A DNA stretch of 64,000 nt from Clostridium folliculivorans (GCF_024341905.1 NZ_BQXY01000001.1:281013-345012); one strand, 5' to 3'; shown: positions 47,758-58,624, counted from the first letter of the stretch. Notes: generated by a model from the letters alone, not told the origin. Made by a program: numbers and translations.

Positions 47758-50700
47758 ATGGCGGAATTATCAAAAATTAATAAGAAAAAGTCATCTAGAC
47801 AGAATTTTAAGCGCTTTATCTCAATGTTTATAGCTATGCTATTTATATTAGGAGATATGGGAATTAATCCTGCATTAGTTGCAACTGTAAAGGCGTGTAC
47901 TGATGATTCTAGTAGCACTACAGTAAAAAGCGTGGTTAAACCTGATGATTTTTATGTTCAAAAAGGAACCAAGCTTAATGAAATAATTGAGCTTCTTCCG
48001 GCAAAATTAAATGTGGTTATGTCAAATTATACTAAAGGTGCAGCAGAGGTAATATGGGATACAACTCATTATGTATCTCTTACAAAACCAAGCGAAAGTT
48101 ATACCTTTAGCGGGATAATAAAAGGAACAAAATTAACTACAAAAATAACTGTGAATGTAGCTAATTCATATATAAAATCCATAAAGGAATTATCACAAAT
48201 AGAAGTTGACAATGGCACAAAATTAGAGGAGATTGGGCTACCTAAATACGTTAGTGCTATAACAAGTGATAAAACAGTAGTATATGCTAAGGTCACTTGG
48301 GATACTTCAAATTATAATGGAAATGTGGACAAAGAAACAAACATTGAATTGAAAGGTACTGTTAGCGGATATGATAAACAGATAACTTTAAAAGTAAAAG
48401 TTGGAAGTCCCTTTGTTGTATCTGCTGTAGAACCGTCTACATTGACTGTGAAGAATGGAACTTCTTTAAGTGAGTTAAACAATACTTTGCCTAAAACTGT
48501 ACAAGTTAAACTTTCCAACGGTACTAACAATTCAGTAAAGGTTTCTTGGAATACTTGTGGATATAATGGAAATGTATCAAAAGAAACTCTATATAACTTT
48601 AAAGGGGATTTGGAAGGACAAACAAAAGTTACTGCAAATATAACTGTAAAGGTAGGAAGTCCTTTTGCAGCTTCAATTGAGGAACCTAAGATGGTTACTG
48701 TTAATAATGGAACTGCACTAGATGTAGTGAAGAAACTGCTTCCTAAAACAGTAGAAGTAAAATGGTCCAATGGATATAGAAACGATGCTAAGGTTGCTTG
48801 GGACACTGCAAGTTACGACGGAAATACCGCTGTAGAAAAGATATTTACTTTTACAGGTACAGTAGAAGGAACAACTAAGACTACAGTTATAAATATTAAG
48901 GTAGGAAATCCTACTGTAGTTTCTGTGAAGAATCCTTCTTCAATAACTGTAGGAAACGGCATTTTAGATGAAGATCTACTATCTTTATTACCAAAAACAG
49001 TAGAAGTAAAAATGTCAAATGGCACAATCGGAACAGCTAAGGTTACTTGGAATATAGAAAAATATAATCCTAAGAAGACTAAGGCAGAAACCTACACTTT
49101 TAAAGGAAAGCTAGAACAATGCAAAGAAACGGCTGAAATAATAGTATATGTGAGATCAAAAAATGAAGCTCCAACAATAGTATCAATTATTAATCCAGCT
49201 TCAGTTAATGTTGCAAATGGAACACCAGCAGCTGATTTACAACTTCCAAAGACAGTTAATGTAAATCTATCAAATAGAACTGTAGGAACAGCAAATGTAA
49301 GCTGGGATACCTCAACCTATAACGGAAATGTATCTGGAGTGCAAGCATTTATTCTTCAAGGAACAGTTGAAGGAACTACTACTAAAGCAAGTATAACTGT
49401 AAATGTTGGTGCCCCTTATGTGATTTCAGTAGCAGCTCCAGCTGCAATATATATTGATAATGGTACAGCACTTCAAAATCTACCTTTACCTGAAACCGTT
49501 GAGGTTACTTTATCAAACGGGATAAAGGTAAGTGTTAAAGCAACATGGGATAGTTCAAATTATGATGGAAATGTTTCAAAGGCAACTCAATATGTATTTA
49601 ATGGAACTCTAGAAGGAACAGATAAGACAACTTCTATAGAAATAAATGTAGCAGCTCCAAAAGCTCCTGAGGATCCATGGTCTCTTGTATGGTCGGATGA
49701 GTTCGATGGTACAGGAAGTAACCTTGATACAAACGGAGTGGATCTAAGTAAGTGGGCATATCAGAATGGAACTGGTGCTGAATACGGCTTAGATGGATGG
49801 GGAAATAATGAACAGGAGTACTATACAAAGGATAATATTAAAGTACAAGATGGTAATTTAGTTATACAAGCAAAGAATGATGGTAGAAATGGAAAGCCAT
49901 ATACTTCAGGAAGACTTTGGACAAATCCTACCTTTGACAAAACTTATGGAAAGTTTGAAGCAAGAATAAAGATGCCAAAAGGAGAAGGATTATGGCCAGC
50001 CTTCTGGATGATGCCAAAGGACTCTGAATATGGAACCTGGGCATCTTCAGGAGAAATAGACATAATGGAAGCCAGAGGACGTCTTTTAGACCAAGTAGAA
50101 GGAACTCTACATTATGGTAAAACATGGCCTAATAATAAGTCTACTGGAAATCATTATACTTTCCAAAGTGGACAGGATATAACAGGATATCACACTTACT
50201 CAATAGAGTGGGAACCAGGCGAAATGAGATGGTATGTAGATGGAAATCTATATCAAACTACTAGCAACTGGTTCAGTCAAGGAGAAAATCAACCAGATAA
50301 ATATGCTTATCCAGCACCATTTGATAAGGATTTCTATATGATTTTAAACCTTGCAGTAGGTGGAAACTTTGATGGTGGAAGAGTACCAGCAGCATCAGAT
50401 ATTCCTGCAACTATGTCAGTTGATTACGTAAGAGTTTATGATCTCACTGGAAGACCATATAAGGCTCCAGTGGAACCTGTAATGGAAAAAGACAATCTTC
50501 CAGATGGTTCTAAAGTAGCCGTAGATGGAAACTATGTCTACGACACAAATTATGAAAAAGGTTTTACTGATATAACTTCAGATACACAATCTTTAGATAA
50601 TACTTATTGGAACTTTGTACACCAGAGTCAATTTGGTGGAGCTGGTTCTGTATCAGTAGATACAATAAACAACAATAAGTATGCAAAAGTAGATATAACT

Positions 50701-53700
50701 AATGCTGGTTCACAAGTTCACTCAATTCAAATGATACAAAAAGTAGCTTTAGCGAAAGGAAGATACTACAAGTTAAGCTTTGATGCAAAATCATCAGCTG
50801 CTAGAACTATGGCTGTGAAATTTGGCGGAGATGCAAGTCGTGGTTGGCAAGTTTACTCTGATAACTTTAATGTAAACTTAAAAAATGAATTACAGAGTTA
50901 TGCATTTACCTTCCAGATGCAGGCGAATACTGATCCATTGGCAAGGTTAGAGTTTAATATGGGGCTTAATACAAACTCAGTTTGGGTAGGAAATGTTAAA
51001 CTTGAAGAAATTAATTCTTTAAATGATCAAGATGCTCCTAAGGAACCTTTAAAGGACGGCAATCATGTGTACAATGGAAGTTTTGATCTTGGCACTATGG
51101 ATAGAATGGAATATTGGCATCTTCAAAACCTAGGAAGCTCTTCAGTGGCATCTGTTGATCCAAATACAAGAGAGCTTCAAGTCGCAATATCAAATGGAGG
51201 ATATATTGCTGATTCTATAAATCTTCTTCAAAAAGGAATGAATTTACTCCCTACTGATAAGTATAAGGTTACCTTTGATGGTAGAGCGGGAGCAGCTAGA
51301 CAGATTAAAGTAGCTCTCGTAAGTAAGGATGGAAGAACAAACTACTCTGGTGATCAAACCATAGATTTAACTAATACTATGGGAGAAAAATCCTTTGAAT
51401 TTACTATGCCAAATGTTACTGATACAGAAGGGCAGTTAGTATTTAAATTAGGTTTAGGTTCTGAAACAGTTTATCTTGATAATGTAAAGATGGTTCGATT
51501 AACTAATAACAACACAGGCGAGCTTTCATTAAGTGATCAGTTTCCACTTAAAAATGGTGACTTCTCAAACGGAATGACAAAATGGACTGATTTTGTACAA
51601 GGTAGATATGACGGATGGGATAAGGTTTCATCAGCAAAAGTGGAAAATGGTCAATTAAAATATCTAGTTTCAAGTATAGGCAATAACCCATGGGATGTAA
51701 TGCTAATGCAAAATGACTTCCAACTATATAAGGGTAAAACCTATGTTGTATCTTTAGACATTAGATCAACTATGCCAAGAACTGTTGAGGTTGTGGTTGA
51801 TGCTAATGGAAACAGATATCTATCTAAGAATGAAAGTATATCAACAACTACTAAAACCTTAAATTATGAGTTGACGTTGGATTCAGATATGCTAGCTTCT
51901 TTTAAGCTATTACTAGGTAAGGTTGATGGAACAGTAAACAATGTTTCACATGAGGTTTATGTAGATAATGTAAGAGTAGAAGAAAAGGGAGCAAGAGAAA
52001 AAGCATTTCCACTTAAAAATGGATATTTTACAGATGGAACAACTAACTGGAATGAATTTGTACAAGGAAGATATGATACATGGGATAACGAATCTAAATA
52101 TTCAGTTGAAAATGGCGGCATGAAGTTCCATGTTTATAGTGCGGCTAACAATCCATGGGATGTAATGCTTTATCAAGAAAGTTTAGCTTTATCGAAGGGA
52201 AAGACTTATACAGTATCCTTTAATGCTAGATCAACTACTCCAAGATTAATAGAGCTTACTACAGAAAATTCTAGTTACACTCGTTATTTAGATAAGATGG
52301 TTAAGCTAGAAGACTACGTTCAGACTTATAGCTATGAATTTACTATAGATAAAGATGATGTAGCAGGTCTAAAGTTCTTATTAGGTAAGGTAGATGGTCT
52401 TGGTGAAATAGGTATTCATGATGTTTACATCGATAATGTAAGATTTGAAGTGAAAGGTGCAAAGGATGCAACAGGAGAATTAGCAGAAACAGCTGATAAT
52501 ATTCACTTGCCAGCTGCTCCAGCTTTATCACCAGATGCAGATAGGAATGAACTTGGCCAAGATATAAAATTAACTTTTGGTGACAACTCTGCATGGAGAA
52601 ATGCTATAACAGCTTTGACTATTGATGGAAATACTATAGACAGCAGTAAATACACAGTAGATGCTGGTGCAATAACTATAAAATCAGATCAATTTACAGC
52701 AGAAAAAGCTTATGTTATTGATGTAAAAGCTACTGGATTTGAAAGAGCTGAAGTTACTCAAACTATCCAAGCCAAGAGTGATTGGACATTATCCTGGGAT
52801 GATGAATTTGATGGTTCAGGTACTAATGTTGATACCAATGGTGTTAACTTAGATAAATGGGCATATCAAAATGGAACTGGAGCTGAATATGGAATAGACG
52901 GCTGGGGAAATAACGAAAAAGAGTATTATCAAAAAGACAATATAAAAGTTGAGAATGGTAACTTAGTAATAGAAGCAAAACCAGAAGCTAAAAATGGTAA
53001 GACATATACTTCTGGAAGACTATGGACTAGTCCAACTTTTAGTCAGCAATATGGAAAGTTCGAAGCTAGGATGAAGCTTCCTAAAGGTCAAGGTTTCTGG
53101 CCAGCCTTCTGGATGATGCCAAAGGATTCTGCTTATGGAACTTGGGCTTCTTCTGGAGAAGTAGATATTATGGAAGCTAGAGGTCGTGTGCCTGATAGTA
53201 TAGCTGGTACACTCCACTACGGAAAGCCATGGCCAAATAATAAATCTACAGGAGCAACTTATAACTTCCCTACAGGTCAAGATATAACAGGGTTCCACAC
53301 TTATTCAGTAGAATGGGAGCCAGGTGAAATAAGATGGTATGTAGACGGAAATCTATATCAAACTACTAACAATTGGTTTAGCCAAAGTGCAGGTCAGCCA
53401 GATAAGAACGCTTATCCAGCACCATTTAATAAGCCATTTTATATAATCTTAAACTTAGCTGTTGGTGGAAACTTTGATGGAGGAGTTGAACCTTCTGCAA
53501 GTGATTTCCCAGCAAAGATGGAAGTAGATTATGTACGTGCTTATGACTTAACTGGAAGACAATATAAACAGCCAGTAGAACCAATATTAACAAAAGATAC
53601 TTTACCAGCTGATGCAAAGCAGCCGATAGACGGTAACTATGTTCATGATGTTAGCTTCAATCAGCCAATTACAGAAGTTACTACAGGAAGCTTAAATCCT

Positions 53701-56700
53701 GAGAACTGGAACTTTGTACACGTGCCAGATGCTGGTGGAGCAGGGGATGTATCCATAGATACAATTAATAGTGAAAGATTTGCGAAGGTTAATATAACCA
53801 ATGTGGGTACACAAAACTATGCATTACAGCTTATTCAAAATGTTGCATTGGCTAAGGGAAGATACTATAAGCTAACCTTTGATGGCAAAGCTGCTGCTAA
53901 TAGAAACATCAGTGTGAAATTTGGTGGTGGAGCAGATAGAGGCTGGAGTGCATATTCAGATAACTTTGATGTTGCACTTAAAGATTCTGTTCAAAGCTAT
54001 GAATATAGGTTCCAGATGCAAGCGGATACAGATACATTAGCTAGGATGGAATTTAACATGGGAACTAATAACGCTGCTGTATGGATAGGAAATGTAAAGG
54101 TTGAAGAAGTTGATGGTCTTTACGATCCAAACGCAGCAAAAACTCCATTAGATGATGGAAACCATGTATATAATGGAAACTTTGAATTAGGCACTATGGA
54201 ACGTATGGCTTTTTGGAACTTTAATACTTCTGGCGCTATAGCACAGGCTTCTGTAAACCCAGATGCAACAGAATTTAAAGCTGCTATTGATAATGGAGGA
54301 ACTTCTAGAAATGCAGTTAATCTAGTTCAAAAAGGTATGAACCTTCTTCAAAGTGATTCCTATGAACTAACCTTTGATGGAAGAGCTGCTTCAGCTAGAG
54401 ATATAGAAGTTAAACTGTTAAGCAAAGATGGAAGTACAGTTTACGCAACACAAATATTAAATTTAGGTACTGCTTCCTCAAAACAAACTATTGATTTTAC
54501 AATGCCTCAAGGGGTAACTGATACTGAAGGACAACTTGTATTTAATATGGGTGGAACAAATGTTGATGTTTATCTAGATAATATAAAACTAATTAGAACA
54601 ACTAATAATAATGTTGATTACACAGGTGTAGATCTATTCCCACTTAAGAATGGTGATTTTTCGCTTGGATTAAATGCATGGGAGCCATTTACTCAAGGAG
54701 CTAATGCAAGTTTTGATGTGGTAAACGGAGAGGCAAAAGTAGGTGTTCAAAGTTTAGGAACTGAAGCTTGGAATGTTATGCTTAATCAATCAAATATGAA
54801 ATTAAGCAAGGGCTTTGAATATGTAGTATCCTTTGATGCAAGAGCTACTGTAAATCGTGATATTGAAGCTACTCTTGAAAACAGCTCCTACACCAGAAGA
54901 TTTGACTCTGGGTTTATAGCTCTTACACCACAAACTAAGCATTTTGAGTATAGTTTCAAGATGACAGTTGATGATGTATTAGCACTTAAATTTATCCTTG
55001 GGAAAACACCACAAGGTGCTGTAGGAGATGTATTTATAGACAATGTTGTACTTCAAGTTAAAAATGCACCAGTGAAAAAACCACCTATGCTAGGGGCAGA
55101 CTCAACTAATAATAATGCAGGGCAGCCAATTGATATTATTTTTGGTCAAGATGATGCTTGGGCTAATGCAATAACTGCAGTAAAGATAAATGATGCGCTT
55201 ATTGAAAAGAGTAAATATACTTTATCCTCAGGAAAGCTTACTCTAGCACCAGAATTATTTACTTCAGAGGGAAGCTACAATATTTCAGTGGAAGCTAGTG
55301 GATACGCAAATACTTCAGTTACTCAAAAGATATTCCCAAGCAGCGGTAATCTAGTATTAAATGGAGATATGTCGCTTGGAGATGTAAACTGGAACTTCTG
55401 GAACAATGCTCCGGATTGGTCAAGTTATACTATTGCAGATGGAGTAGCTGATATAAAGATTAATTATCATGGAGCTAAGGATGATGAGTGGGGTGTTCCA
55501 TTTAGCTGGTCAACTCAGTTTGCACAAAAAGGAATACAACTTTCTGCAAATAAAACTTATGAGCTTAGCTTTAAGGCATGGTCTACAGTTAATCGTCCAA
55601 TTATAGCAGAAATGACAAACTACAACGGAAGTCCTAAGGTTAACTTTAACATTACTTCAGATAAAGATGCAGTTTATAAATATACATTAAAACCAACTCA
55701 AGATACAAATATGAATTTAACTTATCTTTTAGGCTATATCGAAGATGGAACTAATGTAACTCCTAGTGGAGAGCATCATGTATTTATTGATGATGTATCT
55801 ATAAAAGAAGTTAAAGTATCAGTAGATAAAACAGCACTAGTTTCAAAGATAAATGAAGCACAAAGCAAGGTGCAGGCTGACTATACTCAAGCATCTTGGC
55901 AGACACTACAAAATGCCTTATCAAATGCAATTGCAGTTAATGCTAAAACTGATGCAACTCAAGCAGAGGTAGACAGTGCTGTAGCAAGCCTAACAACAGC
56001 TATAAATGGATTGGTTAAAAATTCGCCAGTACCACCAGTTACGGGTACAAACATTGCATTAAATAAGATTGCGGCTGCTTCATCAAATATAAAGCCAGCT
56101 CAGAATGCTCTTGATGGAGACAAGGGTACAAGATGGGAGTCTGAGTTTAACGACAACCAATGGATATCAGTATATTTAGGGGGAGTATATAGTTTAGATA
56201 AGGTTTTACTAAACTGGGAAGGTGCCTACGGAAAAGAGTATAAGATTCAAGTTGCTTCAGTTATGAATCCAACAGAAGCTGATTGGAAAGATGTTTATAC
56301 TGAAAGCAATGGTGATGGTGCTATTGATGAAATCTCTATGAATAAGGTTGAGGCAAGATATGTAAGAATGCTTGGAATAAAGAGAGCATTGCCTTATGGA
56401 TATTCATTATGGGAATTTGAAGTATATGGTACTCAGGTAGGGGATTTAGATCCAGTAGTTGCTACCAAAACTTTATATTTAACTACAGGAGGAAAATTAT
56501 CATTGACTCCAGGTACTAGTGAAGCTAAAGATGTATTGCTACAAGATCAAACTCATGTAGAATATACCATAGACAATTTAAACGGAAGCTATAATAAGAA
56601 TGGAAATACTTCTGCAGAACTATATCTTAATGGTTTAGCAGTAGGTGAAGGTATAAAGGGAGATATATCCTATGACTTTGACGGCGACGGTGTAGTAGAT

Positions 56701-56928
56701 AGGGTTGAAAGTCTAGATATGATGCCAACAGATGGAGCAGTGAATAGTGGAAGTTACGAAAACTTTAAGAGAGCTTCTTCCTTTGTATCTGGATCAGAGT
56801 ATAAGGATTTTACAAACGGAAAGGTTAAAGTAAGTCTTTATATATTATTTGGTACAGGTAATGGAGAAGTAAAGGTTAGCGCTCCAACAAACTCATCAAA
56901 TATTGTATTACCATATGGAATAAATTAA
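47758..56928 (+). CDS. Giant secreted multidomain beta-glucanase with two GH16 domains
   Basis: 3056 residues. A signal peptide (about 19-45), then seven Ig-like (Big_4 type) repeats of about 80 residues (55-639). GH16 domain 1 (640-905) has catalytic Glu766/Asp768/Glu771 in GEIDIMEARG; four CBM4_9-like beta-sandwiches follow (910-1567), then a DUF1533-like domain (1585-1671). GH16 domain 2 (1673-1938) has Glu1801/Asp1803/Glu1806; three more CBM-like domains (1941-2438), a second DUF1533-like domain (2443-2528) and an eighth CBM-like domain (2530-2687). The end holds a FIVAR helix bundle (2690-2755), an F5/8C (CBM32-like) domain (2763-2893) and a C-terminal domain with a DFDGDGVVD calcium loop. 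The GH16 sequence (WPAFWMMPKD, GEIDIMEARG) is of the laminarinase/lichenase type, cleaving beta-1,3- or mixed-linkage glucan. No LPXTG, dockerin or SLH anchor is evident. Confidence 0.9.
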   Translation: MAELSKINKKKSSRQNFKRFISMFIAMLFILGDMGINPALVATVKACTDDSSSTTVKSVVKPDDFYVQKGTKLNEIIELLPAKLNVVMSNYTKGAAEVIWDTTHYVSLTKPSESYTFSGIIKGTKLTTKITVNVANSYIKSIKELSQIEVDNGTKLEEIGLPKYVSAITSDKTVVYAKVTWDTSNYNGNVDKETNIELKGTVSGYDKQITLKVKVGSPFVVSAVEPSTLTVKNGTSLSELNNTLPKTVQVKLSNGTNNSVKVSWNTCGYNGNVSKETLYNFKGDLEGQTKVTANITVKVGSPFAASIEEPKMVTVNNGTALDVVKKLLPKTVEVKWSNGYRNDAKVAWDTASYDGNTAVEKIFTFTGTVEGTTKTTVINIKVGNPTVVSVKNPSSITVGNGILDEDLLSLLPKTVEVKMSNGTIGTAKVTWNIEKYNPKKTKAETYTFKGKLEQCKETAEIIVYVRSKNEAPTIVSIINPASVNVANGTPAADLQLPKTVNVNLSNRTVGTANVSWDTSTYNGNVSGVQAFILQGTVEGTTTKASITVNVGAPYVISVAAPAAIYIDNGTALQNLPLPETVEVTLSNGIKVSVKATWDSSNYDGNVSKATQYVFNGTLEGTDKTTSIEINVAAPKAPEDPWSLVWSDEFDGTGSNLDTNGVDLSKWAYQNGTGAEYGLDGWGNNEQEYYTKDNIKVQDGNLVIQAKNDGRNGKPYTSGRLWTNPTFDKTYGKFEARIKMPKGEGLWPAFWMMPKDSEYGTWASSGEIDIMEARGRLLDQVEGTLHYGKTWPNNKSTGNHYTFQSGQDITGYHTYSIEWEPGEMRWYVDGNLYQTTSNWFSQGENQPDKYAYPAPFDKDFYMILNLAVGGNFDGGRVPAASDIPATMSVDYVRVYDLTGRPYKAPVEPVMEKDNLPDGSKVAVDGNYVYDTNYEKGFTDITSDTQSLDNTYWNFVHQSQFGGAGSVSVDTINNNKYAKVDITNAGSQVHSIQMIQKVALAKGRYYKLSFDAKSSAARTMAVKFGGDASRGWQVYSDNFNVNLKNELQSYAFTFQMQANTDPLARLEFNMGLNTNSVWVGNVKLEEINSLNDQDAPKEPLKDGNHVYNGSFDLGTMDRMEYWHLQNLGSSSVASVDPNTRELQVAISNGGYIADSINLLQKGMNLLPTDKYKVTFDGRAGAARQIKVALVSKDGRTNYSGDQTIDLTNTMGEKSFEFTMPNVTDTEGQLVFKLGLGSETVYLDNVKMVRLTNNNTGELSLSDQFPLKNGDFSNGMTKWTDFVQGRYDGWDKVSSAKVENGQLKYLVSSIGNNPWDVMLMQNDFQLYKGKTYVVSLDIRSTMPRTVEVVVDANGNRYLSKNESISTTTKTLNYELTLDSDMLASFKLLLGKVDGTVNNVSHEVYVDNVRVEEKGAREKAFPLKNGYFTDGTTNWNEFVQGRYDTWDNESKYSVENGGMKFHVYSAANNPWDVMLYQESLALSKGKTYTVSFNARSTTPRLIELTTENSSYTRYLDKMVKLEDYVQTYSYEFTIDKDDVAGLKFLLGKVDGLGEIGIHDVYIDNVRFEVKGAKDATGELAETADNIHLPAAPALSPDADRNELGQDIKLTFGDNSAWRNAITALTIDGNTIDSSKYTVDAGAITIKSDQFTAEKAYVIDVKATGFERAEVTQTIQAKSDWTLSWDDEFDGSGTNVDTNGVNLDKWAYQNGTGAEYGIDGWGNNEKEYYQKDNIKVENGNLVIEAKPEAKNGKTYTSGRLWTSPTFSQQYGKFEARMKLPKGQGFWPAFWMMPKDSAYGTWASSGEVDIMEARGRVPDSIAGTLHYGKPWPNNKSTGATYNFPTGQDITGFHTYSVEWEPGEIRWYVDGNLYQTTNNWFSQSAGQPDKNAYPAPFNKPFYIILNLAVGGNFDGGVEPSASDFPAKMEVDYVRAYDLTGRQYKQPVEPILTKDTLPADAKQPIDGNYVHDVSFNQPITEVTTGSLNPENWNFVHVPDAGGAGDVSIDTINSERFAKVNITNVGTQNYALQLIQNVALAKGRYYKLTFDGKAAANRNISVKFGGGADRGWSAYSDNFDVALKDSVQSYEYRFQMQADTDTLARMEFNMGTNNAAVWIGNVKVEEVDGLYDPNAAKTPLDDGNHVYNGNFELGTMERMAFWNFNTSGAIAQASVNPDATEFKAAIDNGGTSRNAVNLVQKGMNLLQSDSYELTFDGRAASARDIEVKLLSKDGSTVYATQILNLGTASSKQTIDFTMPQGVTDTEGQLVFNMGGTNVDVYLDNIKLIRTTNNNVDYTGVDLFPLKNGDFSLGLNAWEPFTQGANASFDVVNGEAKVGVQSLGTEAWNVMLNQSNMKLSKGFEYVVSFDARATVNRDIEATLENSSYTRRFDSGFIALTPQTKHFEYSFKMTVDDVLALKFILGKTPQGAVGDVFIDNVVLQVKNAPVKKPPMLGADSTNNNAGQPIDIIFGQDDAWANAITAVKINDALIEKSKYTLSSGKLTLAPELFTSEGSYNISVEASGYANTSVTQKIFPSSGNLVLNGDMSLGDVNWNFWNNAPDWSSYTIADGVADIKINYHGAKDDEWGVPFSWSTQFAQKGIQLSANKTYELSFKAWSTVNRPIIAEMTNYNGSPKVNFNITSDKDAVYKYTLKPTQDTNMNLTYLLGYIEDGTNVTPSGEHHVFIDDVSIKEVKVSVDKTALVSKINEAQSKVQADYTQASWQTLQNALSNAIAVNAKTDATQAEVDSAVASLTTAINGLVKNSPVPPVTGTNIALNKIAAASSNIKPAQNALDGDKGTRWESEFNDNQWISVYLGGVYSLDKVLLNWEGAYGKEYKIQVASVMNPTEADWKDVYTESNGDGAIDEISMNKVEARYVRMLGIKRALPYGYSLWEFEVYGTQVGDLDPVVATKTLYLTTGGKLSLTPGTSEAKDVLLQDQTHVEYTIDNLNGSYNKNGNTSAELYLNGLAVGEGIKGDISYDFDGDGVVDRVESLDMMPTDGAVNSGSYENFKRASSFVSGSEYKDFTNGKVKVSLYILFGTGNGEVKVSAPTNSSNIVLPYGIN

Positions 56929-56947
56929 ATATTATCAAAACAAATTA

Positions 56948-56994
56948 AGAGGTTGCATGCAGATTGAAAGGGTTTGTATGCAATCTCTTTTTGT
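56948..56994 (+). terminator. Terminator of the giant glucanase gene
   Basis: Stem AGAGGTTGCAT (56948-56958) with ATGCAATCTCT (56978-56988), one G-U pair, followed by TTTTTG. Confidence 0.85.
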
Positions 56995-57075
56995 CTTGTT
57001 CTGTAACATTGACATTAAAATTTTAACAATATTCTTAAATATAGGATTAAGTTAAAGTGTATAAAATAGATCTCG

Positions 57076-57103
57076 GATTGAAGTAGTTCATCCGCTCAGA
57101 GGA
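57076..57103 (+). repeat. 28-nt leader element, copy A
   Basis: Begins GATTGAAGTAGTTCATCC and matches 24 of 28 bases of the element at 58708-58735. It lies about 270 bp before the PocR chemoreceptor gene in an otherwise featureless 380-bp gap. Confidence 0.5.
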
Positions 57104-57375
57104 GTAGATATCCTAGTTACATGAATTTAAAATATATTAGAAGTGATTTTAACTACTAATAGTAATTTAGATTTTATATGGAACTGATTTATCTATAGAT
57201 GAACTTTATACACTTAAATGAAATGTTTCCATAAATTTTATAGGATATTTATCGAAAAGTACCTTAATAAAATATAAAAATCACATAAGTAGTTGATAGA
57301 TATGTACGATAATATAACTAGGGATATATAAAAATAGTGGATAATAAAATTTAGGGGAATTATTGGAGGTTTTTT

Positions 57376-58416
57376 ATGATTAAGAGATTAAATAATGGGG
57401 AATTGGATCTTGAAGCTTTAGAAATAAGTGATGTAATAGATCTTAAACTATTGCAGACATTTCAGGATAATTTTGCTACGGGTATGAATATTGCAAGCGT
57501 AACAGTAGACAGAAATGGAACACCGGTTACAAAACCTAGTTCTTATACGAATTTCTGTATTAATTTAACACAATCAACTGGTGTTGGTGAGAGCAGATGT
57601 GCTCAGTCTCATAAAAAAGGTGGAGAGGAAGCAGCAAGAACTGGAAGACCTTATATTTACAAATGTCATGCTGGATTAATTGACTTTGCAGCACCAATAA
57701 TGATAGATGGGCATTTAATAGGAACAATTTTAGGTGGACAAATTCTAACCTCAAGTCCAGAGGAAAAAAGCTTTAGAGAAACTGCTTTGGAAATAGGGGT
57801 TAATCAGGATAAATACGTTGATGCAGCAAGAAATGTTTATATGACTAAAGAGGAAAACGTAAAATCAGCAGCAGAAGTTTTATTTATAGTAGCTAACTCA
57901 TTATCAAGAGCTGGATATGAACAACTTGTGCTAAGCAATATGTCACAAGTGCTTTCAGAAAACTTTAGTCAAATATCAGCTACTATGGAAGAGTTAAATG
58001 CAACTTCTGCAAACGTAGCAAATAATCAGCATAATCTAAATGATGAGATAACAAATGTGAAAAATATCTCTATAGAAATAAATACTATATTGGATTCGAT
58101 AAAGAGTATTGCAGATCAAACTAGAATGCTTGGATTAAATGCTGCAATAGAAGCTGCGAGAGCAGGTGAGGCAGGAAGAGGCTTTGGAGTAGTAGCTACA
58201 GAAATAAGAAAACTCTCTCAAAATTCAAAGGAAACAGCCTTCATGATAATGGATCTTACAGGAAAGATACAAGAATCTGTGGATAGAACAATGGAAACTT
58301 CAAATGCTACTCTCGAAAATGCAGAGCAACAATCAGCAGCAATGGAAGAAGTTACTGCTAGCTTAACTGAAATAGCTACCTTAGCAGATGAATTAAATAC
58401 AATGACTAATAAATAA
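57376..58416 (+). CDS. Soluble PocR-domain chemoreceptor (MCP-like)
   Basis: 346 residues without a membrane helix. Residues 20-175 are a PocR-type sensory domain with conserved cysteines ([27 protein letters not shown]...[13 protein letters not shown]). The C-terminal half is a short methyl-accepting signalling domain with the hairpin tip [35 protein letters not shown]. PocR domains bind small molecules such as hydrocarbon derivatives and sugar-related compounds. It would be a cytoplasmic receptor feeding CheA. TTGGAGG precedes the ATG. Its position after the glucanase suggests, but does not show, sensing of glucan breakdown or its metabolites. Confidence 0.88.
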   Translation: MIKRLNNGELDLEALEISDVIDLKLLQTFQDNFATGMNIASVTVDRNGTPVTKPSSYTNFCINLTQSTGVGESRCAQSHKKGGEEAARTGRPYIYKCHAGLIDFAAPIMIDGHLIGTILGGQILTSSPEEKSFRETALEIGVNQDKYVDAARNVYMTKEENVKSAAEVLFIVANSLSRAGYEQLVLSNMSQVLSENFSQISATMEELNATSANVANNQHNLNDEITNVKNISIEINTILDSIKSIADQTRMLGLNAAIEAARAGEAGRGFGVVATEIRKLSQNSKETAFMIMDLTGKIQESVDRTMETSNATLENAEQQSAAMEEVTASLTEIATLADELNTMTNK

Positions 58417-58424
58417 GGAGCTCT

Positions 58425-58536
58425 TGTTTAGAACCTTTTTGAAATTAATTGGTTATGCATCCAATGATTTAATTCTAGTTGCTCGCTCATATAGCATCTC
58501 CTGCATAATCAATTAATTTTAATAATCTTATTAAAT
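58425..58536. repeat. Dispersed repeat copies d and e as an inverted pair
   Basis: Copy d (plus strand, 58425-58475) reads GAAATTAATTGGTTATGCAT. Copy e (minus strand, 58480-58536) reads AAATTAATTGATTATGCAGG, then AGATGCTATATGAGCGAGC. The two face each other and their cores (58441-58459 and 58502-58520) could form an 18-bp stem. Related copies lie at 12031, 39191 and 39524. Confidence 0.65.
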
Positions 58537-58584
58537 ATAGATATAAATAAAAGTATGAATAATATGATAGTTCAAGTGTAAAGT

Positions 58585-58624
58585 ATTGCCATAATTCTAA
58601 GGAATTCTGGCGATATTTTTTTGC
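58585..58624 (+). terminator. Terminator of the chemoreceptor gene
   Basis: Arms ATTGCCATAATTC (58585-58597) and GAATTCTGGCGAT (58602-58614) around TAAG, then a run of T. Confidence 0.75.

Noticed and set aside
47938-49672. Regularly repeated DNA at the start of the giant gene, considered as a CRISPR or tandem-repeat array
   Set aside because: The roughly 240-bp periodicity is explained by seven coding Ig-like repeats; the units differ throughout and stay in one reading frame.
52343-53617. Several minus-strand frames within the giant glucanase gene
   Set aside because: Shadows of biased codon use in the plus-strand gene; no starts with ribosome sites and low-complexity products.
57061-57375. 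Possible c-di-GMP or other riboswitch before the chemoreceptor gene
   Set aside because: None of the conserved cores of known riboswitch classes could be found; only the 28-nt leader element stands out.
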